Part shown: positions 1-10,797 of the stretch, piece by piece
Numbering within the stretch: the stretch's first letter is position 1
Layout of the letters: each line of letters opens with the position of its first letter
DNA from: Phaeobacter gallaeciensis
GTDB lineage: Bacteria > Pseudomonadota > Alphaproteobacteria > Rhodobacterales > Rhodobacteraceae
Length of the DNA: 64,000 nucleotides
Assembly (NCBI RefSeq): GCF_001678945.1
Contig: NZ_CP015124.1
Coordinates: 1,178,001-1,242,000 of the forward strand
Reading direction: 5' to 3'
The notes under the pieces: model-generated
What the model saw: the letters and a program-made list of their open reading frames with translations, nothing else
Told to the model about the DNA's origin: nothing
The model's database searches: none
Position numbers and translations under genes: made by a program

Positions 1-1668
<1,668 letters not shown>

Positions 1669-1720
1669 GGGCCGGGACAGCGGGGGCGTCCGTCCCCGCT
1701 CAAAGGCACAGCAATACAAG

Positions 1721-1752
1721 AACGCCCGGCAGATCCTGCCGGGCGTTTTCTT
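1721..1752 (+). terminator. Rho-independent terminator of icd
   Basis: A perfect 12-bp stem (1721-1732 with 1736-1747) closes a 3-nt loop and runs into TTTTCTTT. A second GC-rich hairpin (about 1680-1700) precedes it just after the icd stop codon. Confidence 0.9.
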
Positions 1753-1845
1753 TAGTCATTGTTCTGAGCCTTGCGCGCCACGTGAGCGGGAAAACCAGTT
1801 TATAAAGGCCCGGATCTCTCGCTCAGAGACAAGGATCGCGATCCC

Positions 1846-3729
1846 TTAGAAGTCCTGCCACTTGTCGATGGCGGCGTTTCCATCAGTTGCGGCGACGGGG
1901 GTCGGAGTGATCTCGTCCAGATCCCAATCATCTTCACCATGAGCCGTCGGTGCGATGGGCGCCGAAGGCTGCGGCATTGCGGTGATATTGCCACCGCCTG
2001 TGATCTTGAAGTGTGCGACCAGTTCGGCCAGCTTGGTGGCGTCGCTGTTCAGCATGTGACCCGCAGCGGTGGCCTCTTCCACCATGGCGGCGTTCTGCTG
2101 GGTCACCTGATCCAGCTGCACCACACCGGTGTTGATTTCCCCCAGACCGGTCGATTGCTCGGCCGCGCCCTCGGCGATATCGGTCACCAGTTTCGAGATG
2201 TGGTTGACCCGTTGCACAATATTCTGCAGCGCCTCGCCGGCCTTACCGACAAGATCCACACCGCGCTCTACCTGTTTCGAGCTGTCGCCGATCAGGGTCT
2301 TGATCTCCATCGCCGCATCCGAGGACCGCTGCGCCAGGGCGCGCACTTCGGAGGCAACCACGGCGAAACCACGGCCTGCTTCGCCGGCACGGGCAGCTTC
2401 GACCCCGGCGTTCAGCGCGAGCAGGTTGGTCTGGAAGGCGATATCGTCGATAACACTGATGATCTGGGCGATATGAGTCGAGGATTGCTCGATCTCGGTC
2501 ATCGCCGAAACCGCGCTTTGCACCACGACGCCGCTGTTTTCGGCTTCCTGCTTGGCCTCATCCATGATGTTTTCGACGCTACGTGCGCCTTCGGCAGCGG
2601 ATTTGACCGATGCGGTCAACTCATCCAGCGCAGCAGCAGTTTCTTCGAGCGTTGCGGCCTGACTTTCGGTGCGATGCGATAGATCATCCGAAGATTGGCT
2701 GATCTCAGCCGCGCCGTTGCGAATACTGGACGCGGATTCCACCACTTTCGACACCGTATCGCTGAGGTTTTCGACCGTCCGGTTGAAGTCGATACGCAGC
2801 TGCTCGTAGTCCTCGGGGAAGGCGCTGTCGATACGCACGGTCAGATCGCCATTCGCGAGAACCGACAGGCGGCTGGTCAAAGTCTGTACCACCTGCGCCT
2901 GAGCCTGGTCGCGCTCTTTCTGTTCTGCTTCCAGTTCTTTCTGGCGGATCAGAGAGGTACGGAACACGTCCAGCGTGCGCGCCATATCGCCGATCTCGCT
3001 GTGGCTCGCCAATCCCGGAATCTCGGCACTGGTGTCCCCCTCGGCCATGGACTGCATACGGTCTTTGATCCGTTCAACCGGCTTGATCACGCTGCGCGCC
3101 AGGAAGAAGGCTGCAACCCCCATGGCTGCCAGTCCGATCACCAGCGCGATCAGGGCAGAATTGCGCATGGCGGCAACATCCGCCTCGATATCGGCCACAT
3201 AGGCGCCAGTGCCAACGATCCAGCCCCAGGGCTCAAACAGCTTCACATAGCCCATCTTTGCCTCAGGGATGTCCGAGTCAGGCTTGTTGAAGTGGAAAAT
3301 GAGTGGGCCGTGGCCCGTCGAATCCGCGATCTTCTGGAATTCCTGAAACACAAGGACGCCATTGACGTCTTCGAACATGGTCTGATCCTTGCCGATCAGC
3401 TGCTTGGCGACCGGATGGGCGACCATGTAGTTCTGCCGGTTCAGCGCAAAGAAATATCCCGCCGTGCCAAAGCGCGGCGTCTCAACCGCAGCGATCCCGC
3501 GTTCCTGGGCCTCTTCCGGGGTCAGGGAACCTGCTTGAACCTGCGCCTCCAGATCGGCCAGCACGCTGACCATGGCATCGGTCAGGCTGTCGAGTTCTTT
3601 TTCCCGCATCTCGTAGGCGTTGTCGACAGCGCGGGTCAGGAGCACAAAGGTCAAAGCGGCGGCAAGAGCAACCCCCAATCCTGCCAGCGCATAGATACGG
3701 GCCGGCAATCGGTAGAGAAACGTAGGCAT
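1846..3729 (-). CDS. Methyl-accepting chemotaxis protein with single Cache domain
   Basis: Chemoreceptor of 627 aa in the inner membrane. Order: TM1 (about residues 9-31), a periplasmic single Cache domain (about 35-185, with the typical GWIVGTG motif), TM2 (about 190-212), a HAMP domain, and a long cytoplasmic coiled-coil signalling domain whose hairpin tip reads [20 protein letters not shown] (alanine/glutamate-rich, as in the MA family). The C-terminus is KWQDF, matching the xWxxF CheR/CheB docking pentapeptide. The ATG at 3729 follows an AAAGGA element 11 nt upstream. No che genes lie beside it, so it is probably an orphan receptor serving a chemotaxis cluster elsewhere. Ligand unknown; sCache receptors often sense small carboxylates. 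Confidence 0.93.
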   Translation of the reverse strand: MPTFLYRLPARIYALAGLGVALAAALTFVLLTRAVDNAYEMREKELDSLTDAMVSVLADLEAQVQAGSLTPEEAQERGIAAVETPRFGTAGYFFALNRQNYMVAHPVAKQLIGKDQTMFEDVNGVLVFQEFQKIADSTGHGPLIFHFNKPDSDIPEAKMGYVKLFEPWGWIVGTGAYVADIEADVAAMRNSALIALVIGLAAMGVAAFFLARSVIKPVERIKDRMQSMAEGDTSAEIPGLASHSEIGDMARTLDVFRTSLIRQKELEAEQKERDQAQAQVVQTLTSRLSVLANGDLTVRIDSAFPEDYEQLRIDFNRTVENLSDTVSKVVESASSIRNGAAEISQSSDDLSHRTESQAATLEETAAALDELTASVKSAAEGARSVENIMDEAKQEAENSGVVVQSAVSAMTEIEQSSTHIAQIISVIDDIAFQTNLLALNAGVEAARAGEAGRGFAVVASEVRALAQRSSDAAMEIKTLIGDSSKQVERGVDLVGKAGEALQNIVQRVNHISKLVTDIAEGAAEQSTGLGEINTGVVQLDQVTQQNAAMVEEATAAGHMLNSDATKLAELVAHFKITGGGNITAMPQPSAPIAPTAHGEDDWDLDEITPTPVAATDGNAAIDKWQDF

Positions 3730-4164
3730 AGTAGACTGGTCCTTTAGTGACGCTCATTTACATGCAAGGTTAGAGATACTTCCCTAATTTTCTCTTAGAT
3801 TAACGTCGGTGGTTTTAGCCAACGCGGCCCTGAAAGCGCACGAAATTCGGCCAAATACCTCAGGAAACCAGCCGGAAAACCATCCCAGGTTTTCACTATT
3901 CCGACACGGTACTCTGCCAAGAGAGTCTTGCGTAAGACACGAACACTGCAAGGAAAACACAAGCTATCGCGGTCAACAAAACTGAGACCGCCGCGCTCTG
4001 TCTCAGACCTGCGGCTCACAATCCGGGCAGACAGCAGCAATCAGAAAATCTGCGCATGCAAACTTTCTGGCCATTTGGACAAAATGACAGGGAATCAGAG
4101 GAGCACGGGTCATTTTGACCCCATGCTTGGCGTTTCCCTTATGACTCCCTGTCGCCGATTTTGA
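3730..4164. other. 435-bp intergenic region with a GTCA/TGAC palindrome
   Basis: No convincing gene: the short ORFs lack a ribosome binding site and coding bias. The region carries the upstream sequence of the chemoreceptor gene and the downstream sequence of the MttB-like gene, both on the minus strand. The only structure I see is a 9-bp inverted repeat (4080-4088 with 4109-4117), whose right arm belongs to a 15-bp palindrome at 4107-4121 (GGGTCA-TTT-TGACCC). Confidence 0.6.
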
Positions 4165-5724
4165 TTAGAAATCTGTGGGTGCGCCGCCTTCGGCCTTGCG
4201 ACGGGCCACGAAATCGCCCAGCTCTTCGCGGATCGCGTCGTCCATCGGCGGCGCCTCGAACTCGGCCAAAATGTCCTTATAGATCTTATGCGCCCGCTCC
4301 GGCGTCCAGACTGCACCTGCCGCCTCCCAGGCTTCATAGTTGCGCCAGTCGCTGAGGAACGGCTGATAGAATGCATCCGTATAGCGGTCCTGGGTGTGTT
4401 TCAGGCCAAAGAAGTGCCCGTCGTTGCCGACCTCCCGGATGGCATCCAGAGCAATCTCCTCGGGGCCGGTGGCGCAGATCTGCGGCTGCAAGTAGCGCTG
4501 GATCTGCTGCAGGACCTCGCAATCCATGATGAACTTTTCCGGGCTGGCGATCAGCCCGCCCTCCAGCCAGCCAGCGGCATGATAGACCATATTGGTGCCC
4601 GACTGCACCGCCGCCCAGAGGGAGTTCGAAGTTTCCCACATTGCCTGCCCATCCGGCACATTGGCCGCGCAGACCCCGGAAGAGCGCATCGGCAGACCAT
4701 AGTAGCGCGCCATCTGGCCGGTCATCTGGGTGGCGCGCGTGTATTCCGGCGTGCCAAAGGCGGGAGCACCGGATTTCATGTCCACATTTGACGTGAAGGT
4801 GCCAATCGCACAGGGCGTGCCGGGCCGCACATATTGGAACAACGCAATGGCACAAAGCGATTCCGCCAGCGATTGCGCCACTGCACCCGACATGGTGACA
4901 GGCGCCATCGCCCCGGCCAGGGTAAAGGGCGTCACAACCACCGCCTGCCCCTTGCGGACCAACCGCAGACAGCCGTCGATCATCGGGAAGTCATGCTTCA
5001 GCGGCGAGGTCGAGTTGATGTTGGTGTACATATGCGGGCGGGACTCGAACTCTTCATGGCTCAGCCCCCCGGCGATCCGCACCATTTCCATCACGTCCTC
5101 AACCCGCTCCTTGCCCAGCGAGTAAGCGTGCATCACCTTGTCGGTCAGCGTCAGCTTGTCATAAAGCACATCAAGGTGGCGCACAGAGGCATGGATATCC
5201 ACGGGCTCCACCGGATATCCACCGGCGAAATGGATGCAGTTGAAATACTGCGTCAGCTTCAGAAGGTTCCGGCACTGCTCCTGCGTGCCTGTGACTTTCT
5301 TGTTCAGCTCCAAATCCCAGTAGTTGGGCGGGGAGGAAACATTGCCGAACAGGATATGATTGCCGCCAATCGGGATCCTGCGCTCTGGATTGCGCGGGGT
5401 GATGTCAAAGCTGTCCGGCGCCTTGCCCACCATCTCCATCACGAACTCGCGGTCCATCCGCACCAGATCGCCTTCTACACGGCAGCCTGCTTCTTTGAAA
5501 ATCTCCAGCGCCTCAGGGTTGAGGAAGACAATACCGATCTCTTCGAGGATGCGCATGGCGCCATCGTGGATGGCTTCAACACCTTCCGGGCTAAGCGGTT
5601 CAATGGGACGGTCAATGTTCACCGGGATCGACCAAGGCATCTGCGCCAGTGCCGCGTCTCCGCGCCGGGCCGCCGCGCCTGCTCTGCCGCCGCCGCGCCT
5701 GCGTCCCGCTGTTGCTCGTGCCAT
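4165..5724 (-). CDS. MttB-family (trimethylamine methyltransferase-like) protein
   Basis: Corrinoid-dependent methyltransferase fold, 519 aa. Members without pyrrolysine, like this one (no in-frame TAG), are known to demethylate quaternary amines such as glycine betaine, with transfer to a corrinoid protein or directly to tetrahydrofolate; the substrate here is not shown by the sequence. The N-terminus is basic and Arg/Gly/Ala-rich (residues 1-25), then IDRPIEPLSPEGVEAIHDGAM-type MttB sequence. The start at 5724 was chosen because a GGAGG lies 6 nt upstream; a longer frame to 5796 lacks this. No partner corrinoid protein gene is adjacent. The B12 and carnitine-to-betaine loci in the same window make a betaine role attractive, but that is inference. 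Confidence 0.88.
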   Translation of the reverse strand: MARATAGRRRGGGRAGAAARRGDAALAQMPWSIPVNIDRPIEPLSPEGVEAIHDGAMRILEEIGIVFLNPEALEIFKEAGCRVEGDLVRMDREFVMEMVGKAPDSFDITPRNPERRIPIGGNHILFGNVSSPPNYWDLELNKKVTGTQEQCRNLLKLTQYFNCIHFAGGYPVEPVDIHASVRHLDVLYDKLTLTDKVMHAYSLGKERVEDVMEMVRIAGGLSHEEFESRPHMYTNINSTSPLKHDFPMIDGCLRLVRKGQAVVVTPFTLAGAMAPVTMSGAVAQSLAESLCAIALFQYVRPGTPCAIGTFTSNVDMKSGAPAFGTPEYTRATQMTGQMARYYGLPMRSSGVCAANVPDGQAMWETSNSLWAAVQSGTNMVYHAAGWLEGGLIASPEKFIMDCEVLQQIQRYLQPQICATGPEEIALDAIREVGNDGHFFGLKHTQDRYTDAFYQPFLSDWRNYEAWEAAGAVWTPERAHKIYKDILAEFEAPPMDDAIREELGDFVARRKAEGGAPTDF

Positions 5725-5938
5725 GATGACCTCCGTCCTGTTGAAGCGTCTGTGTTTTCTTGCGCCGTTCAACTGGCCCGAGAACGAGGCTTGCAACCTT
5801 TCCGTTCACGACATCCGCTGTCGTTTTTTCACTCCCCGGGGTGCATGGAGGCATTTTCTAGACACAAGTGAACAGTTCAGCCCAAATTTTTGGCTGCGCG
5901 GACAGATCCGCACAGCAACATCACGTCAGGATCGCAGG

Positions 5939-6649
5939 TTATTGCGCCGCTGGCTGGCCCGCGCGGTCAAGCCATTCGGGAATATGGCCAATGTCCGGCA
6001 AGACCGCATCGGCGTGAGGCGCCAGATCCTGATGGCTGGCCATTCCGGTGAGCACCCCAAGACGGCGCATGCCCGCCGCCGCCCCCGCCTGCAGGTCATG
6101 CAAGCTGTCGCCAACCATCGCGGTCCGTTCTGGGGCGACGCCGCAAGCCTTGCAGAAGGCCAAGAGCGGCGCGGCATCCGGTTTGGCACCATGGCCGCTG
6201 TCGAACCCGGCGACAAAGGTGAAGCGGTCCAGAACCCCTGCCCGCTCAAGCTGGCTCAGCGCCGACACTTCGGCATCATTGGTCATCACCCCCAGCACCT
6301 TGCCCCGCGCCAGCAGCCCGTCCAGGAAATCGGCAAGCGGCACGGCCTCGGCTAGCGCCGCATTGGCTGCACCTTCGGCCAGAAACCGCTCCAGCTCGGC
6401 CTCGCTCATGTGCGGCACATGGGGCGCCAGGGCCGCCGCCACCTCACCGTTGGTGCCCGCGATCACGAAACTGTCCGGATGGAAACACTCCCGCTTCAGA
6501 TCGAACCGCAGCGTATCGGCCATGACGCCTGCGAGGGCCACATCCCCGCCCGCGAGGCTTTTCAGCACCCCGGCCGCCCAGCTGTTCCAGGTGGCAGCAA
6601 AATCAAAAAGGGTTCCGTCCTTGTCGAACAGAAAAGCATCTACCGGCAT
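5939..6649 (-). CDS. HAD-family phosphatase (phosphoglycolate phosphatase-like)
   Basis: Predicted cytosolic phosphomonoesterase of 236 aa. All four HAD motifs are visible: FLFDKDGTLFD with the nucleophilic Asp at the N-terminus, VMTND (motif II), the Lys of GAKPD (motif III) and MVGDSLHD (motif IV acidic pair). A helical cap sits between motifs I and II. The family includes Gph, PyrP-type and nucleotide phosphatases; the sequence does not decide the substrate. ATG at 6649 has AGGA 7 nt upstream; a GTG one codon earlier is the alternative. Confidence 0.85.
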   Translation of the reverse strand: MPVDAFLFDKDGTLFDFAATWNSWAAGVLKSLAGGDVALAGVMADTLRFDLKRECFHPDSFVIAGTNGEVAAALAPHVPHMSEAELERFLAEGAANAALAEAVPLADFLDGLLARGKVLGVMTNDAEVSALSQLERAGVLDRFTFVAGFDSGHGAKPDAAPLLAFCKACGVAPERTAMVGDSLHDLQAGAAAGMRRLGVLTGMASHQDLAPHADAVLPDIGHIPEWLDRAGQPAAQ

Positions 6650-6688
6650 CACAAGATCCTGATCAGAATAGGGTCAGAGCACTGCATA

Positions 6689-6973
6689 TCAGGTCCAGTG
6701 AACCTGCGCACCACCCGGAAGCGCCATCCGCGCGTGCATTGGCATCTCATAACTGAGGCCCAAGCTGTCGCAGAATTCCATCACCCAGGAATCGTCCATC
6801 GTTAAGAAATCGAGCACCGAGCCCAAAAACTCCGGATCGGTGGCGCGACTGCGCAAATCGTCCTCGCTGGCGCCGGTTGCGCCCATAAACACCGGGAACA
6901 ACTCGTCATTTCCGGACAGCCAGGCAAGGGCCTGCAAGGCAATGGTTTCAGCTTGATCGGCGGAAAACTGCAT
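6689..6973 (-). CDS. DUF3572 family protein
   Basis: Small acidic cytosolic protein of 94 aa, conserved in alphaproteobacteria, function unknown. The sequence shows the family pattern AETIALQALAWL near the N-terminus and GATGASEDDLR in the middle, and is predicted mostly helical. The internal ATG at 6973 was chosen over 7003 because AGGAAGG lies 7 nt upstream. It is divergent from the diguanylate cyclase gene, so a shared promoter region (6974-7087) is likely. Confidence 0.75.
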   Translation of the reverse strand: MQFSADQAETIALQALAWLSGNDELFPVFMGATGASEDDLRSRATDPEFLGSVLDFLTMDDSWVMEFCDSLGLSYEMPMHARMALPGGAQVHWT

Positions 6974-7087
6974 ATCGGCACCTTCCTGACACTTTGCGGC
7001 CATTTTAATGAAAATATGAAAGGGTTTATTAACCAGCAGAGGTGAAAACTTCTAGTCATAGAAACGCATGCCTCGAAAGGATTGCGC

Positions 7088-8488
7088 GTGCAGGGAACCA
7101 TTCTGGTCATAGACGGTGTATCAACCAACCGCATCATGATGAAGGTGCAGCTTGCTGCCGCCTATTATGATGTCGTGCTGGCGACACAGGTCACCGGTGT
7201 ACTTGAAATTGCCCGGGGTTGCCGCCCCGATCTGGTTCTGACCGCCAACTCCCTGCCCGATGGCAGCGCCGCAGATGTGAAACGGGAACTGACCCGCGAC
7301 GACAGCCTGGCGGATGTGCCGGTGATCGCCGTCAGCCGCACGGATAACCCCATGCGGCGGCTTGAGGCGCTTTCGGCAGGGATCGACGACGTGCTGCCGC
7401 AACCGCTGGACGATGTGATCCTGCAGGCCCGGATCCGCAGCCTGCTGCGCACCCGCAGCGCCAATGAAGAACTGAACCTCCAGCGCGATGCCTCGCATGG
7501 CTTTGTCCTGCCCCTGACCGACCGTAGCTGCTCCCCCCACAACATCAAGGCAACGGTGGCGCTGGTGGCCGAGGATATCCAGACCGCGCGGAACTGGCAG
7601 GACCGTCTGTCCCACTACGTGCCGCATGACATCCGCACCCATCAGATCGGTGACATCCAACCGTTGATGAGCGATCCCGTCGCCGATGTTTTCATTATCG
7701 AGCTGAACGAAATGTCGTCGGGCGTCGGCCTGCGGCTTCTGGCCGATCTGAGAGCCCGAGCCACCACCCGTCAGTCGGTGGTCATCGCAGTGCCCAATCC
7801 GGCCGATGCGCATATCGCCGCCGAAGCGCTGGACCGCGGCGCCCATGATGTGCTGCAAAACGGGTTCAACGTCGAGGAACTGGCGCTGCGTCTTGGCACG
7901 CAGCTGCAATACAAGCACCGCCACGACCTGCTGCGCGACAGCGTCCGCAACGGGCTGCGCGCCGCTGTCGAAGATCCGATGACCGGGCTCTTCAACCGCC
8001 GCTATGCCAAACCGTTTCTGGACCGCACCGCCCGCAGCGCCGCCGAAAGCGGCGATAAATTCGCCCTGATGCTGGCCGACCTTGACCACTTCAAGCAGAT
8101 CAACGACCGCTATGGCCACCCAGCCGGCGACGCGGTTCTGATCGAAGCCTCCCGCCGGCTGCAAAGCCACCTGCGTCCGGTGGACCTGCTGGCGCGGGTT
8201 GGCGGCGAGGAATTCATGATCGTCCTGCCCGGCGCCAATGAACAGGAAGCGAGCGAGGCCGCCGTTGCCCTATGCAACGCGATCAACAGCACTCCCTTTG
8301 ATGTGCCAGAAATTGATGAACCGATCGCGGTGACGATCAGCATCGGCGCGGTCATTGGCGATGGTGCTGAGAAGGAGATGACAAATGTCACCTCTCTGAT
8401 CGCCAAGGCAGATCAGGCGCTCTATGGCGCCAAGAACTCAGGCCGCAACCAGGTCACCCTGTCACGGCCCGACACAGCAGTCGCCTGA
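7088..8488 (+). CDS. pleD: PleD-type diguanylate cyclase (REC-REC-GGDEF)
   Basis: Makes cyclic di-GMP from two GTP; 466 aa. Two receiver-like domains (about 1-125 and 155-275) precede a GGDEF domain (about 295-460) with an intact active-site GGEEF and an RxxD inhibitory site (RPVD) five residues before it. Both receiver domains look degenerate: at the phosphoacceptor position of REC1 the sequence is LTANSLP in place of LLDVMMP, the acidic pair is DG, and the conserved Lys is Gln; REC2 has Glu (FIIEL) there. The GTG at 7088 is preferred over TTG 7082, since AAAGGA ends 8 nt upstream of the GTG and homologues begin MQGTILV. Whether it is phospho-regulated like Caulobacter PleD is doubtful. Confidence 0.92.
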   Translation: MQGTILVIDGVSTNRIMMKVQLAAAYYDVVLATQVTGVLEIARGCRPDLVLTANSLPDGSAADVKRELTRDDSLADVPVIAVSRTDNPMRRLEALSAGIDDVLPQPLDDVILQARIRSLLRTRSANEELNLQRDASHGFVLPLTDRSCSPHNIKATVALVAEDIQTARNWQDRLSHYVPHDIRTHQIGDIQPLMSDPVADVFIIELNEMSSGVGLRLLADLRARATTRQSVVIAVPNPADAHIAAEALDRGAHDVLQNGFNVEELALRLGTQLQYKHRHDLLRDSVRNGLRAAVEDPMTGLFNRRYAKPFLDRTARSAAESGDKFALMLADLDHFKQINDRYGHPAGDAVLIEASRRLQSHLRPVDLLARVGGEEFMIVLPGANEQEASEAAVALCNAINSTPFDVPEIDEPIAVTISIGAVIGDGAEKEMTNVTSLIAKADQALYGAKNSGRNQVTLSRPDTAVA

Positions 8489-8542
8489 GCGCTCCTCACC
8501 GCTGCTATTAGTTTCCGGCACTGCCTACGTTGCGCAGCAGTA

Positions 8543-9073
8543 TCAGGGTTTCCCGGACCTATGCGCCTTGTGCCATTCCGCATGTCGGCGCAGCATCTCC
8601 CGCATCCGCTCGGCATAGCGGGCACGTTCATCTGCAGTCATGGCCTCCACCTGTGCGATCCAGGCCCGCTGCACCGAGATCTGAAAGGCCCGCCGGTTGT
8701 CGGCCTGCTGCTCCAGGACCCTGGCCAGCTGCCCGGCATCAAAGGGATCCCCCCGCAAGATCGCGATGACCGCCTCGCCCTCGGCGCGGCGGCGGGCCCC
8801 ATAGCTGCCATGATCCCCTTCGGCGCGACGGTGCAATTCTGTCCGGGTCTCCCGGTCCAGATCGCGAAATATCATCGACCCGACCGAGGGCGGACGCTTG
8901 CCCGGATGCGATCCGTCTTGCCAGCGCATGAAAGCCCCGATCGCGAGCCCTGCCACCGCAAGGTTGGCCGCCAGAGACACGGCCAGAAGCACCTTCAGCC
9001 AAAGCCGCATTCCAGTCCGGGCTTCACCCGCGCCGCCTCCGGTAGAGTTCGGGGTATGTCCGTCAGTGCTCAT
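8543..9073 (-). CDS. Periplasmic heavy-metal sensor/CpxP-like protein
   Basis: Membrane-anchored periplasmic protein of 176 aa: a short N-terminal tail, one TM helix (about residues 24-45), then a helical domain with several Arg/Glu-rich helices and the LERVLEQQADNRRAFQ-like pattern of the Metal_resist/CnrX-Spy-CpxP superfamily. Such proteins sense metals or envelope damage and tune ECF sigma factors. It overlaps the upstream anti-sigma gene by 4 nt (ATGA) and is the last gene of a four-gene leftward unit. The metal-binding His/Met pattern is weak, so the signal sensed is unclear. Confidence 0.75.
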   Translation of the reverse strand: MSTDGHTPNSTGGGAGEARTGMRLWLKVLLAVSLAANLAVAGLAIGAFMRWQDGSHPGKRPPSVGSMIFRDLDRETRTELHRRAEGDHGSYGARRRAEGEAVIAILRGDPFDAGQLARVLEQQADNRRAFQISVQRAWIAQVEAMTADERARYAERMREMLRRHAEWHKAHRSGKP

Positions 9074-9474
9074 TCTGTCTCCTCACCCAGCATCACAGCC
9101 AGATCGTAACTGTCGTATGGCAGGGCTGTCGTGTCCACGGACAGCTGCGTGAACTCGGCCGGGTCCGGCAGAAAGGACGGCGGCGCCAGTCCGATCCACA
9201 GCCCGACAGCGCAGGCCGCTGCCATGCCACCCATGGCCGGCCATCCGCCAACCGCGGCGCGAAACTGGCGCCACATCCCGATTGCCGATGCAGCCAACGC
9301 CCCTGCCGGATTTTGCGCCGGGGGCACGGCCAAAGCCGCCGCCTGCCGGGCCTGAACATCCGCTGCATCCGCAAGAATGCGCGCACTCAGGTCATCCGGC
9401 AATGTCGGCTGGTCCCGCCGCGCCTCTTCGAACAGCGCCTCCAGCAGGTCGATATCTTTTTCGGTGTCAGCCAT
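9070..9474 (-). CDS. Putative anti-sigma factor, single-pass membrane protein
   Basis: 134 aa. A soluble N-terminal part (about 1-75, helical, acidic) is followed by one TM segment near residues 78-98 (rich in Gly/Ala/Met) and a short periplasmic tail. No zinc-binding HxxxCxxC motif of ZAS-type anti-sigma factors is present. The role is inferred from context: it starts inside the sigma factor's stop region (8-nt overlap ATGGCTGA) and is coupled to a CpxP/CnrX-like gene, the usual layout for sigma, anti-sigma and periplasmic sensor. Confidence 0.6.
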   Translation of the reverse strand: MADTEKDIDLLEALFEEARRDQPTLPDDLSARILADAADVQARQAAALAVPPAQNPAGALAASAIGMWRQFRAAVGGWPAMGGMAAACAVGLWIGLAPPSFLPDPAEFTQLSVDTTALPYDSYDLAVMLGEETE

Positions 9475-10039
9475 CGTGATACCCCAACTCTTCTCGGCGC
9501 CCGGCAAGCAGTGCCGCCAGCGCCCTCTTGCCCCGGGCGGTCAAACTTTCGACCGCCTCAACGCTAATATCCATAATTCCGGCGATCTCCGGATTTGCCA
9601 GCTCTTCCAGATGGCGCAGGATCACTGCCTGACGCTGCCGCTCGGGCAACTGCATCAGCGCCGCCTGCAGCGCATCGTGCCGGGCACCGTCCTGCATCGC
9701 CTCGGGCGCGCTTTGCGCCGGATCCGGCGGGTCGGGGACCGCGTCCAGGTCCAGATACCCGCCGCGCTGGCGACGTTTCAGATCGATACAGAGGTTCATC
9801 ACCACCCGGTAGAGCCAGGTTGAGATCTTCGCCTCTCCGCGCCGCCAGTCCGGAGCGATCCGCCACAGGCGCATCATCGCCTCCTGTGTCACATCCTCTG
9901 CTTCGGCCCGGTTGCCCAGAACCCGCATGGCCACCCCGAATGCACGGGAGCCAAGCCGCTCGGTCAGCAGGGCTGCTGCGCGCTGGTCGCCCTTGGCAAA
10001 GAGCTCCAGCAGCACCTCGTCATCCGTCGACGCGCTCAC
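9467..10039 (-). CDS. ECF-family RNA polymerase sigma factor
   Basis: 190 aa. Sigma region 2 is clear (AEDVTQEAMMRLWR, then KISTWLYRVVMNLCIDLKRR), and region 4 near the C-terminus carries a helix-turn-helix (LPERQRQAVILRHLE, PEIAGIMDISVEAVESLTARGKRAL). It directs transcription of a small envelope or metal stress regulon. The GTG at 10039 gives the usual ECF length and has GGAAGG about 10 nt upstream; the open frame extends to 10177 but would overlap the preceding gene by 71 nt. It lies 67 nt after the EF-hand gene. Confidence 0.88.
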   Translation of the reverse strand: MSASTDDEVLLELFAKGDQRAAALLTERLGSRAFGVAMRVLGNRAEAEDVTQEAMMRLWRIAPDWRRGEAKISTWLYRVVMNLCIDLKRRQRGGYLDLDAVPDPPDPAQSAPEAMQDGARHDALQAALMQLPERQRQAVILRHLEELANPEIAGIMDISVEAVESLTARGKRALAALLAGRREELGYHDG

Positions 10040-10106
10040 CTGGGGCAGGCCTTCCAAGGAAGCCCTGCCCGCTGATGTATCCGTTCTTTGCAGCACGCCT
10101 GAAGGA

Positions 10107-10601
10107 TCAGTTTTGCCCCATGCCTTGTTTCTGACCGCAATTCTTGCCGCCCTTGCCCCCGTGATGCATGCCACCACGGTTCATCCGGGCCTGGTCAAAC
10201 TCTTCCTTTGACACAGCGCCATTGCCGTCCTTGTCCATCCGAGAGAACATATCACCACGCTTGGAGTGATCAGGCAACTCATCCTGGCTGAGCGCGCCAT
10301 CGCCATCGCTGTCGAACCGCTCCATCATCCGGGCCGCACGCTGGGCTGCGCGCCGCGCGCCCTCGGCCTGCATTTCCTCGACCGACAGTTTGCCATCCCC
10401 ATTCGCGTCGACCTGCGCGAACCGCGCCGCACGCTGGGCGGTCATTTCCTCGGGCGACACCGCGCCATTGCCATCGGCATCCAGTTCCTCGAACGACACT
10501 TTGGGGCCGTGACGACCGGGACCCGATTGAGCAAGAGCAGCCGTAGCTCCGGCCAGGCCGGCAACTGCAACGATAGCGGCGATGAACTGCGTATGTTTCA
10601 T
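10107..10601 (-). CDS. Secreted EF-hand calcium-binding protein
   Basis: 164 aa with a Sec signal peptide (residues 1-25, cleavage after ALAQ or nearby). Four canonical EF-hand loops follow: DADGNGAVSPEE, DANGDGKLSVEE, DSDGDGALSQDE and DKDGNGAVSKEE, so four Ca2+ sites are plausible in the periplasm. The tail is rich in Gly, His, Met, Lys with a single Cys, which could bind transition metal. ATG 10601 has AGGGAAG upstream; the longer frame to 10682 lacks a site. As first gene before the ECF sigma factor it may be both regulated by and a sensor for that system. Confidence 0.85.
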   Translation of the reverse strand: MKHTQFIAAIVAVAGLAGATAALAQSGPGRHGPKVSFEELDADGNGAVSPEEMTAQRAARFAQVDANGDGKLSVEEMQAEGARRAAQRAARMMERFDSDGDGALSQDELPDHSKRGDMFSRMDKDGNGAVSKEEFDQARMNRGGMHHGGKGGKNCGQKQGMGQN

Positions 10602-10797
10602 GTCATCTTCCCTTTGATTGGTAGCAGCCCTGTGCTGCCCGATGCATAGAAGAAACGCCGCAGCCCGATCTTTCCGTCGCAATAATGTGATTTACTTTTG
10701 CCTGCTATTTTTGCGGCATCCAGCCGCAGACCTTGTGCGCCCCCCTTTCCCTCGGGCAAGAAGCGCGCAAACATGCGTTTGCAACACAGGATATTTC

